DNA of 64,000 nt from a bacterium D16-51 (GTDB taxonomy: Bacteria > Bacillota > Clostridia > Lachnospirales > Lachnospiraceae): positions 1-64,000 of the forward strand of contig RAYE01000024.1 in assembly GCA_003612285.1 (NCBI GenBank), read 5' to 3'. Shown here piece after piece: positions 33,988 to 42,041 of this stretch (positions within the stretch are counted from its first letter, which is position 1; the number at the start of each line of letters is the position of its first letter). Under the pieces are notes generated by a model. That model had not been told where the DNA came from. It did not search any database and was given only the letters and a program-made list of their open reading frames with translations. The position numbers were made by a program, and so were the translations under genes.

Positions 33988-35622
33988 TCAATCTTTGTCT
34001 TCTTCCGCCTGGACAGAAAGAATCTGCCGTTTTCGTGCCATTTCGTCACTGTCCAGATATTCATCATAAGTCGTTATCTTATCAATCAGCCCGCCCGGCG
34101 TAATTTCCATAATACGGTTTGCAATCGTCTGGATAAACTGGTGGTCCTGTGAAGTAAAGAGTACCACGCCAGGGAATTTAATCAGGCCGTTATTTAATGC
34201 GGTAATGGACTCCATATCAAGGTGCGGAGTAGGCTCATCCATAATCAGTACATTAGATGCTAAGATCATCATCTTGGACAGCATAACGCGCACACGCTCC
34301 CCGCCGGAAAGTACATTGACCTTTTTAATCCCATCTTCTCCCGGGAAGAGCATCCTTCCTAAGAAGCCGCGCACATAAGTAGGGTCTTTTTCTGGTGAAA
34401 ATGGCATCAGCCAGTCTACGATTGTCTCGCTTCCTGAGAAAAGTTCTGTGTTATCTTTTGGGAAATAAGAAAAGCTTGTTGTAACGCCCCACTTATATGT
34501 CCCTTCATCCGGCTCCATCTCACCGGCAAGAATCTGGAAGAGGGTAGTGGAGGCAATGGTATTGCTTCCTACAAAAGCAACCTTGTCTTCGCGGTTCAGG
34601 ATAAAGGAGATATCATCTAATACTTTTACCCCGTCTATGGTTTTGGAAAGATGTTCAACTGTCAGGACTTCATTGCCGATTTCACGCCCTGGGCGGAAAT
34701 CAATATAAGGGTATTTGCGGCTGGATGGTTTCATGTCGTCCAGTTCAATTTTTTCCAGCGCACGTTTTCTGGAGGTCGCCTGTTTAGATTTGGAGGCGTT
34801 TGCGCTGAACCGCTGGATAAATTCCTGTAATTCCTTGATTTTTTCTTCTTTCTTTTTATTCGCTTCCTTCATCTGCTTTATCATTAACTGGCTGGATTCG
34901 TACCAGAAGTCATAATTCCCAGCATAGAGCTGGATTTTGGCATAATCAATATCCGCAGTATGGGTGCAGACTTTATTCAGGAAATAACGGTCGTGTGATA
35001 CAACGATGACAGTATTGTCAAAGTTAATTAAAAACTCCTCAAGCCAGCGGATTGCATCTAAATCCAAATGGTTTGTAGGCTCGTCAAGGAGAAGGATATC
35101 AGGGTTTCCAAAAAGCGCCTGCGCTAACAGGATTTTAACCTTGTCGCTGGCAGGAAGCCCGCTCATTTGTTTGTCATGCAGCTCTGTCGGGACTCCAAGC
35201 CCGTTTAAAAGGGTTGCTGCGTCTGCTTCTGCCTCCCATCCGTCCATATTGGCAAATTCTGCTTCTAATTCGCTTGCTTTGATGCCGTCTTCCTCTGTAA
35301 AGTCTTCTTTTGCGTAAATGGCTTCTTTTTCTTTCATAATGGCATAAAGGCGTTCATTTCCCATAATGACAGTATCTAAGACTGCGTATTCATCATATTG
35401 GAAATGGTTCTGCTTTAAGAAAGAAAGCCTTTGTCCGGGAGTAATGATGATTTCCCCTTTTGTTGGTTCGATTTCTCCTGTTAATATTTTTAAGAAGGTA
35501 GACTTTCCGGCGCCATTTGCTCCAATCAGGCCATAACAGTTGCCTTCGGTAAATTTAATGTTTACGTCTTCAAAAAGCGCCTTTTTCCCAAGTCGTAGTG
35601 TAACATTGCTTGCTTGAATCAT
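33988..35622 (-). CDS. ABC-F protein with a defective second Walker A
   Basis: Cytosolic two-ATPase protein of the ABC-F class, acting on ribosomes or translation in known members, not a transporter. Seen: NBD1 with GANGAGKST near residue 36, DEPTNHLD and SHDRYF; linker with lysine/glutamate-rich coiled coil; NBD2 with LSGGERVRV, MDEPTPHLD and SQDHQF. In NBD2 the expected GxNxxGKTT loop reads GSNTIASTT, so the catalytic lysine is serine at residue 358 (codon TCC). NBD1 also lacks a normal LSGGQ signature (SGLPASDK). Length 544 is normal for the YbiT/YkpA-like group. ATP at site 2 may be bound but not hydrolysed. Confidence 0.9.
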   Translation of the reverse strand: MIQASNVTLRLGKKALFEDVNIKFTEGNCYGLIGANGAGKSTFLKILTGEIEPTKGEIIITPGQRLSFLKQNHFQYDEYAVLDTVIMGNERLYAIMKEKEAIYAKEDFTEEDGIKASELEAEFANMDGWEAEADAATLLNGLGVPTELHDKQMSGLPASDKVKILLAQALFGNPDILLLDEPTNHLDLDAIRWLEEFLINFDNTVIVVSHDRYFLNKVCTHTADIDYAKIQLYAGNYDFWYESSQLMIKQMKEANKKKEEKIKELQEFIQRFSANASKSKQATSRKRALEKIELDDMKPSSRKYPYIDFRPGREIGNEVLTVEHLSKTIDGVKVLDDISFILNREDKVAFVGSNTIASTTLFQILAGEMEPDEGTYKWGVTTSFSYFPKDNTELFSGSETIVDWLMPFSPEKDPTYVRGFLGRMLFPGEDGIKKVNVLSGGERVRVMLSKMMILASNVLIMDEPTPHLDMESITALNNGLIKFPGVVLFTSQDHQFIQTIANRIMEITPGGLIDKITTYDEYLDSDEMARKRQILSVQAEEDKD

Positions 35623-35698
35623 TTTGCATTCCTTTCCTGAAAAATTATATGTTTTATCCTTTATTTTACAGAAATATATAGATTTTGCAAGAAATATT

Positions 35699-35728
35699 TT
35701 GACGCTGTATGGAAATGTGTGGTAGAAT
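35699..35728 (+). promoter_or_regulatory. Promoter of the PIG-V-like gene
   Basis: TTGACG (35699-35704) and TAGAAT (35723-35728) with an 18-base spacer, about 80 bases before the ATG at 35807. Confidence 0.6.
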
Positions 35729-35806
35729 AGTGGTGTTACGTGTAGTCATGCAATCATAATTTAGTAGATTCAATAGGAAAAATTGTAGGCAGCATTTGGA
35801 GGGACT

Positions 35807-37120
35807 ATGAGGGAACGGCTTTTATTTGCCGGAATGGCAGTTTTTTTACTTGGAATGGCAGTTGTGTGGTTTACACGCTTCTTTGACGAGATGGGGGCAG
35901 GATGCCCGGAAAACAAATTTGTCAGGTGGTGCCGGTGTAAAAAGAAATATCATGGGGAAAATCTGACGTTTGAAACAGCGGCAAAGGTTTTTGGCGCGGC
36001 CCTGCTCATCAGAATTCTTTTTTATCTTGCCGGCCTGGTGATTTGTACGCAGTTTGTAGAATATTACAAGGGACTGGAGGAGTTCACTGTCCAGGATTTC
36101 CTCGGAAGCTGGAAGCGTTGGGACAGTACCCATTATATCAATCTGGCGCAGAAGGGCTATGATGGTTATATTGAGAATGGGCAGCACCTGTTTTTGGTGT
36201 TTTTTCCTCTTTTTCCGTGGGCTATTCGGATTTTTCAGGCGTTTATCCCAAGTTGGGAGGCTGCCGGGCTTTTTGTATCCACACTTGCATTCTGCATAGG
36301 AAGCGTATTTTTTTATGGCGTTATTATGGAAGAATACGGGAGGGAAATTGCAAAAAGGTCGTTTTTGCTGTTAAGTTTTTATCCCTATTCATTTTTTTTC
36401 GGTGGAATTATGTCGGAAAGCCTGTTTTTTTGTTTGCTGGCTGCTGGCTTTTTTTGCATCAGGCGTCATAATTGGCTGGCCGCCGGGATAATAGGTGCAT
36501 TTTGTTCAATGTGCCGGATTCAGGGGATTTTGTTAATGGGTGTGGGATTTGTGGAGTTTTTTGTGGCATACCGCCCGTTAGAATGCCTGCGCTGTAAAAG
36601 GTTTGGGGAGTTTGTAAAGGAGCTTTTCAGGAAAGGGAGTTTTTTGCTCCTTACGCTGGCCGGATGCCTGGTTTATCTGGGGATCAACAAAAATGTGGAG
36701 GGGGATTGGTTCCGTTTCCGTGTATATCAGAAAGAACACTGGTATCATACGACAACTTTTGTAGCGGACTGTGTTGATGAAATTATTTATTATATCACAA
36801 ATGCAGATGTTTTGATGAAAAAGTATGTCTGGATTCCAGAGCTTGTGATATTTATTGTGGCAATGCTTCTGTTATTATATTCCATAAGAAGGCATCCGCT
36901 CCGTTACAGCGCATTTTTATTTGTTTATACAATAGTGAATTATTCGGTTACTTTTTTAATTAGTGGTGGGCGTTATATGGCATGTGCCCTGACGTTATTT
37001 CTGTTTTTGGCAGAGTGGACAATGGGACGGAAGATTTTGTATTATATCGTTTTGGTGATATTTGTTTGCCTGATGGGATTTTATTTTCATGGGTTTATGT
37101 CCGGACAGCAGGTTTTATAG
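35807..37120 (+). CDS. PIG-V-like polyprenyl-phosphate-dependent mannosyltransferase
   Basis: Integral membrane glycosyltransferase of the GT-C type. Seen: about ten hydrophobic segments and the family signature in the first extracellular loop, WKRWDSTHYINLAQKGY near residue 104, then FFPLFPWAIRIFQAF, and FYPYSFFFGGIMSES near 188. Length 437 agrees with bacterial PIG-V proteins. It would take a sugar from a polyprenyl phosphate such as that made by the gene at 32976 and add it to an outside acceptor; the acceptor is unknown. Confidence 0.85.
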   Translation: MRERLLFAGMAVFLLGMAVVWFTRFFDEMGAGCPENKFVRWCRCKKKYHGENLTFETAAKVFGAALLIRILFYLAGLVICTQFVEYYKGLEEFTVQDFLGSWKRWDSTHYINLAQKGYDGYIENGQHLFLVFFPLFPWAIRIFQAFIPSWEAAGLFVSTLAFCIGSVFFYGVIMEEYGREIAKRSFLLLSFYPYSFFFGGIMSESLFFCLLAAGFFCIRRHNWLAAGIIGAFCSMCRIQGILLMGVGFVEFFVAYRPLECLRCKRFGEFVKELFRKGSFLLLTLAGCLVYLGINKNVEGDWFRFRVYQKEHWYHTTTFVADCVDEIIYYITNADVLMKKYVWIPELVIFIVAMLLLLYSIRRHPLRYSAFLFVYTIVNYSVTFLISGGRYMACALTLFLFLAEWTMGRKILYYIVLVIFVCLMGFYFHGFMSGQQVL

Positions 37121-37207
37121 GATAAGGCATAGTGAAAGAGTTTTACAGCAGTGATTTGTTGGCACTTGTGAGAAAACGTATCGTGATTTGCATAAATGGA
37201 GGAAATA

Positions 37208-39163
37208 ATGGTTAAGGGGAACAGATTATTTGAGTATCGTACCGGAAACGCGCTGCCATTTGGAGTAACAAAGGTTCCGGGAGGCGTACAGTTTGCAGTA
37301 TATCTACCAAAACGTGGCAGCATGTTTCTGAAACTGTATAAAAAAGGGAAAAAAACCCCTGACTGCCAGATTGCGCTGACGGAGAAATTCCGGATGGGCG
37401 GAGGCTATTTTGTAGTTGTCTGCAAGGCAGAAGGGGCAGAAGATTCCAGAAGTATTGAAGAAATATTGTCAGAGGATTATGAATATATGTATGAAGCAGA
37501 TGGGAAGGAGTTTGTAGACCCGTATGCTGATTATGTAACTGGAAGGGACAACTGGGGCAGGAGGGTTCCGCAGACGCATCCAGTCCGTGGTGGAATCTGT
37601 CTGGAAGAGTTTGACTGGAAAGAGGATATGCCCCTGCGGATTCCGTATTCGGATTTGATTTTATACCAGCTTCATGTAAGGGGGTATACAAAGCATGTTT
37701 CATCAAAGGTAAAACATAAGGGAACATTCCGGGGGCTTATGGAAAAGATTCCTTATATGAAGGAACTTGGCATTAATGGGATTGTTCTGCTGCCGTCATA
37801 TGAGTTTTGTGAAGTGGCAACAGACAGGGCGGAAGTCCGGCTGGACAAAAACAGCGGTTCTGCCAGGACAGGGCAGCAGATTACAGACCAAAAGGTAAAT
37901 TATTGGGGGTATGGGGCAGAGGAAAATTTTTATTTTGCACCAAAGGCGGCGTATTGCAGCCAGCAGTCCTATCCTTCTGTGGAGTTTAAGGAGATGGTGC
38001 GTTCCTTCCATTCTAATGGGATTGAGGTTTTCCTGGATATTTATTTTGCACCTGGGACGAATATTTTTCTGATGACAGATTGTTTGAGGAGCTGGGTATT
38101 AAAATACCATATTGATGGTTTCCGGATTAACCAGGAAGTCATGCCGTTGATAAATGTTGCTTCTGACCCGATTTTGTCTGATGTTAAGGTGCTTGCTGCA
38201 TATTGGGATATGGATTTGCTCCGTAATGTAGGGATTCCAGGCAAAAAGAATGGCATGGGGGAATATAATGAAGGGTTTATGAATGATGCACGCCGTTTCT
38301 TAAAAGGGGACGAGGGGATGGTGGAAAGGGCTGCCAGATATTTCAGCCGGAATTTTGATACTCATTCTGTTGTAAATTTTATAACACATGTAAATGGCTT
38401 TACACTGATGGATTTGGTTTCCTATGATGTCAAACATAATCAGGGCAACGGTGAAATGAACCGTGATGGTACAGAATATAATTATAGCTGGAACTGTGGA
38501 GTGGAAGGAAAAACAAGGAAAAAATCTATTATGGACAGGAGGATGGTCCAGATCCGCAATGCTTTTTTAATGCTTCTGACCAGCCAGGGGACGCCGATGA
38601 TTTTAGCAGGGGATGAACTTGGTAATTCACAGTTTGGCAATAATAATGCATATTGCCAGGATAATGCAGTAACCTGGATTAACTGGAACATGACGAAGGC
38701 AGCTTCCGAAATCTATGAATTTGTAAAAAAGATGATTGTGATGCGCAGAAGCTTTCCAGTCCTGCACCAAGAGAGGAAAATAAGGATGGCGGATACGCTT
38801 TCCTGCGGAATGCCAGATTTATCTGTGCATGGCGTTCAGGCATGGCGGCCGGACTATACAAATTACAGCCGGATGCTTGGAATGCTTTATTATGGCGAAT
38901 ACGTTGAGGAACGGAAAGGGAGGTCAGTTTATGTTATCTTTAATATGTACTGGGAAGCGAAGTCTTTTGACCTGCCAAACCTCCCATATGGCCGGACATG
39001 GCGTGTTATGATTGATTCTTATGCAAATACATTTGATGAAACACTATTAAAAAGCAAGAAAAAGCCGGTTTCCAAACGTTCCAGAAAAGGGAAAAAACAG
39101 ACGGAACTGCAGAAGAAAACAGTTGTCCCGCCGCGTTCCATAGTGGTATTTGTGGAAGAATAG
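37208..39163 (+). CDS. GH13 isoamylase/GlgX-like protein lacking catalytic residues
   Basis: Overall a glycogen-debranching or pullulanase-like protein: N-terminal CBM48-like beta domain (GNALPFGVTKVPGGVQFAVY), then a TIM barrel with NGIVLLPSYEF, NYWGYGAEENFYFAPKAAY, VFLDIYFAPGT, YHIDGFRIN, GEYNEGFMNDARRFLKGD, VNFITHVNGFTLMDLVSYD and QGTPMILAGDELGNSQ. The three catalytic residues are replaced: nucleophile Asp by Asn308 (GFRIN), acid/base Glu by Ala331 (LAAYWD), and stabilising Asp by Asn396 (HVNG). The region I Asn-His is also lost (FAPG). Likely a carbohydrate-binding pseudoenzyme. Ends in a basic tail. The ATG at 37208 has GGAGG five bases ahead. Confidence 0.88.
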   Translation: MVKGNRLFEYRTGNALPFGVTKVPGGVQFAVYLPKRGSMFLKLYKKGKKTPDCQIALTEKFRMGGGYFVVVCKAEGAEDSRSIEEILSEDYEYMYEADGKEFVDPYADYVTGRDNWGRRVPQTHPVRGGICLEEFDWKEDMPLRIPYSDLILYQLHVRGYTKHVSSKVKHKGTFRGLMEKIPYMKELGINGIVLLPSYEFCEVATDRAEVRLDKNSGSARTGQQITDQKVNYWGYGAEENFYFAPKAAYCSQQSYPSVEFKEMVRSFHSNGIEVFLDIYFAPGTNIFLMTDCLRSWVLKYHIDGFRINQEVMPLINVASDPILSDVKVLAAYWDMDLLRNVGIPGKKNGMGEYNEGFMNDARRFLKGDEGMVERAARYFSRNFDTHSVVNFITHVNGFTLMDLVSYDVKHNQGNGEMNRDGTEYNYSWNCGVEGKTRKKSIMDRRMVQIRNAFLMLLTSQGTPMILAGDELGNSQFGNNNAYCQDNAVTWINWNMTKAASEIYEFVKKMIVMRRSFPVLHQERKIRMADTLSCGMPDLSVHGVQAWRPDYTNYSRMLGMLYYGEYVEERKGRSVYVIFNMYWEAKSFDLPNLPYGRTWRVMIDSYANTFDETLLKSKKKPVSKRSRKGKKQTELQKKTVVPPRSIVVFVEE

Positions 39164-39176
39164 AACGGTATATGTA

Positions 39177-39194
39177 GGCTGCAGTAATGCAGCC
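39177..39194. terminator. Hairpin between converging genes
   Basis: GGCTGC (39177-39182) pairs with GCAGCC (39189-39194), followed by a T-rich stretch. Confidence 0.5.
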
Positions 39195-39243
39195 GTTTCC
39201 TTTGTTATACAGGAGTATTAACGATTTTAATTTACATTTCCTT

Positions 39244-39456
39244 TTACAGGTTGTGGTTTTCCACGATTTCCTGATACAGGTCTAAAGAACATACCTTATC
39301 AGGAGTATAATGCTTGCAGCTTTTGCATGAAACGCTTTCTGATGAGGTTGAAGATGTGCTGTTTGTTGCGTTTTTGCATCCGCATCCGCCTCCGCAAGGG
39401 CAAAAGCGTGTACAACGTTCTGCTACTTCATGGAAAGTTTTTTCATCTTTTTTCAT
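39244..39456 (-). CDS. Small cysteine-rich hypothetical protein
   Basis: 70 residues with nine cysteines in two groups: RCTRFCPCGGGCGC near residues 14-27 and SCKSCKHYTPDKVCSLDLYQ near 47-66, separated by a Ser/Thr linker. Pattern suggests metal binding. The ATG at 39456 has GAGG ahead on the minus strand. No function known. The 320 bases between this gene and 39777 hold promoter-like AT-rich sequence and three TAACAGA words, nothing firm. Confidence 0.6.
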   Translation of the reverse strand: MKKDEKTFHEVAERCTRFCPCGGGCGCKNATNSTSSTSSESVSCKSCKHYTPDKVCSLDLYQEIVENHNL

Positions 39457-39776
39457 ATTTGGCCTCTTTCTGCGCTGCTGTGAAAATAATTGTATTTGAT
39501 AAAGGAACAACATACGGTGGTATTGTGCCAAGGCAGCGCTCAGGCACGACACCTGCCGGTACGATATATAATGAAGACAAAGCAGTAGGACGCAAAAGCA
39601 TCATGTTCTGTTATGGACTGAATAATAAAGTTCCATTGTTACGGTTTACGGGTTACAATTGTCTCTGGTAACAGACAGTGCCCTCTGCATGGGAATGTGT
39701 AATGTGAACCGTAACCGTCAATTCTCATAACAGATGCTTTGTCGTAACAGATAGTATGTACAGAAAGGGAGATTTT

Positions 39777-40271
39777 ATGATTCTATTAAAAATTTTTGAT
39801 ATAAAGGAAATGATGGCGCATCTGCTTTTAAGAGAGAGTTTCGACACTTTTTTGCTGGAGGAGGCAAATATTACCACCTTTGCAAAAATGGAAATAAAGG
39901 GGAGGCGCAATAGGGAATGGTTTGACTGGGAGGAAGGTATGCCAGAGCTTCCAGATCATATATATTGGAAAGAGGCGAAGCCGTTTTGCTATAATTATAT
40001 CAAAGGGAAGAAAACACCAGCTTTTTTTACGGTTTCCCTGAAATTAACAGAAAAGGAAGCGCAGGTTTGCGCAGCAGACGCTTCTTTGACTAGGGCAATG
40101 AAGGAGCAGCAGGCAGACGTCTTGTTGCATTTTCGATATGAAAAGGATGCGCTTTCTGTTATTACCGGTACATCTGCCCATACTTTTACAATGGATCGGC
40201 GTGTGGAATTTGCTTGGGACAGTACAGTAAAGGAAATAATGAAAAAGCTTGGGATTGGTTATGAAATTTAA
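39777..40271 (+). CDS. DUF5721 family protein
   Basis: 165 residues. Seen: LKIFDIKEMMAHLLLRESFD and FLLEEANITTFAKMEIKGR at the start, PFCYNYIKGKKTPAFFTVSL in the middle, DVLLHFRYEKDALSVITGTS and DRRVEFAWDSTVKEIMKKLG at the end, which match the DUF5721 proteins of Lachnospiraceae as I know them. Function unknown. GGGAG is just ahead of the ATG at 39777. It ends 18 bases before an ABC exporter gene and is probably co-transcribed with it. Confidence 0.8.
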   Translation: MILLKIFDIKEMMAHLLLRESFDTFLLEEANITTFAKMEIKGRRNREWFDWEEGMPELPDHIYWKEAKPFCYNYIKGKKTPAFFTVSLKLTEKEAQVCAADASLTRAMKEQQADVLLHFRYEKDALSVITGTSAHTFTMDRRVEFAWDSTVKEIMKKLGIGYEI

Positions 40272-40289
40272 AAGGAAATGGGGGATAGA

Positions 40290-42038
40290 ATGATTAAAAC
40301 ATTAGGGGCGCATGTAAAAGAGTTTAAGAAGGATTCTGTCTTAACGCCATTTTTCATGCTGCTGGAGGTTGTGGCAGAAACGTTAATCCCGCTTTTGATG
40401 GCGTCTATTATTGATGAAGGCGTCAGGAAAGGGGATATGGTCCATATTTATAAAGTCGGGGGCGGCATGGTGGTGTTGGCCGCATTTGGCCTTCTGACTG
40501 GTGTTCTTGGCGGGAAATATGGCGCAAGGGCTTCTGCAGGATTTGCGAAAAACATCCGGCAGGCAATGTATGAAAACATTCAGACATTTAGTTTTTCAAA
40601 TATTGATAAATTTAGTACATCCGGCCTGGTGACAAGGCTGACGACGGATGTTACAAACCTGCAGAATGCTTACCAGATGATTTTAAGGATGTGCATGCGT
40701 GCGCCTGCAAGTCTTATCTGCGCTATGGCAATGGCATTTTATGTAAATGCCAAAGTGGCGGCGGTTTACCTGATTGCTGTAATTCTACTTGGGATTGTGC
40801 TTTTTTTGCTGGTTAGGAAAACGATGAAATATTTTAACCAGGTCTTTAAAAAGTATGACAAGATGAATGAGAGCGTACAGGAGAATGTATCGGCGATCCG
40901 TGTGGTAAAGGCATATGCAAGGGAAGAATACGAGAAAGAGAAATTTTCTAAGGCAAGCGAGAATATTTATAAGATGTTTGTAAAAGCGGAAAGCCTGATT
41001 GCGCTGAATAACCCGGTTATGCAGTTTACTGTGTATAGCTGTATTTTACTGATTAGCTGGATGGGAGCAAATATGATTGTAAATTCCTCTATGACAACGG
41101 GGGATTTGACACAGCTTCTGGCATACTGCATGAATATTTTAATGAGCCTGATGATGCTGTCTATGGTATTTGTCATGATTACGCTTAGTATTGCCAGCGC
41201 AGAACGTATTGCGGAAGTCCTGGAGGAAAAAGCAGATATTGTTAATCCCCAAAGCCCGGTTATGCAGGTGGAAAATGGCGCGGTGTCTTTTGAACATGTG
41301 GATTTCCGCTATAAAAAAGATGCAAAGGATTTTGTGTTAAAAGATATTACGTTTTCTGTCCGTTCCGGAGAAACAGTTGGAATAATCGGGGGAACCGGAA
41401 GCGCCAAATCAAGCCTTGTTAATTTAATCAGCCGTTTGTATGATGTGGATGAAGGCGCTGTTTTTGTAGGCGGGAAAGATGTCCGTGAGTATGATATTGA
41501 AGTGCTCCGCAATGAGGTTTCCGTTGTCCTGCAGAAAAATGTCTTATTTAGCGGGACGATTCTGGAAAACCTGCGCTGGGGGGATATTACAGCGAGCAAA
41601 GAAGAGTGCAGGCGCGCCTGTGAACTTGCCTGTGCGGATGAGTTTATCCAGAAACTTCCGGACGGTTATGGGACTTATATTGAACAGGGAGGCACAAATG
41701 TTTCGGGCGGGCAGAGGCAGAGGCTCTGCATTGCCCGCGCCCTGCTAAAAAAACCAAAGATTTTGATATTGGATGATTCAACTAGCGCGGTAGATACGGC
41801 AACGGATAAAAAAATCCGTAAGGCGTTCCAGGAAGAGATTCCGGGAACGACAAAATTTATTATTGCGCAGCGTATTTCCAGCATAGAAAGCTGTGACCGC
41901 ATCATTGTAATGGAGAATGGGCGTGTGGATGGCTTTGGCACACACGAAGAATTGTTAAGGGAGAATGAGATTTACCGTGATGTATTTGAGTCGCAGGTGG
42001 GCGGCAGCGGTGATTTTGATGAGGATGGAAAGGAGTAG
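40290..42038 (+). CDS. ABC exporter half-transporter, subunit with degenerate site
   Basis: Fused membrane and ATPase domains. Seen: six membrane segments in residues 1-310, Walker A GGTGSAKSS near 370, signature VSGGQRQRL near 475, and Walker B LILDDSTSAVD, where the catalytic Glu is Asp. That exchange is the mark of the non-canonical site in heterodimeric exporters such as BmrC/BmrD. The partner follows after 3 bases and has the normal DEATS. Start: ATG at 40290 with GGGGGA ahead; ATG at 40278 is possible. Substrate is probably a drug, lipid or peptide. Confidence 0.9.
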   Translation: MIKTLGAHVKEFKKDSVLTPFFMLLEVVAETLIPLLMASIIDEGVRKGDMVHIYKVGGGMVVLAAFGLLTGVLGGKYGARASAGFAKNIRQAMYENIQTFSFSNIDKFSTSGLVTRLTTDVTNLQNAYQMILRMCMRAPASLICAMAMAFYVNAKVAAVYLIAVILLGIVLFLLVRKTMKYFNQVFKKYDKMNESVQENVSAIRVVKAYAREEYEKEKFSKASENIYKMFVKAESLIALNNPVMQFTVYSCILLISWMGANMIVNSSMTTGDLTQLLAYCMNILMSLMMLSMVFVMITLSIASAERIAEVLEEKADIVNPQSPVMQVENGAVSFEHVDFRYKKDAKDFVLKDITFSVRSGETVGIIGGTGSAKSSLVNLISRLYDVDEGAVFVGGKDVREYDIEVLRNEVSVVLQKNVLFSGTILENLRWGDITASKEECRRACELACADEFIQKLPDGYGTYIEQGGTNVSGGQRQRLCIARALLKKPKILILDDSTSAVDTATDKKIRKAFQEEIPGTTKFIIAQRISSIESCDRIIVMENGRVDGFGTHEELLRENEIYRDVFESQVGGSGDFDEDGKE

Positions 42039-42041
42039 CGG

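Noticed and set aside
39457-39776. A regulatory repeat made of three TAACAGA words
   Set aside because: The words are short and unevenly spaced in AT-rich DNA, so chance is enough.
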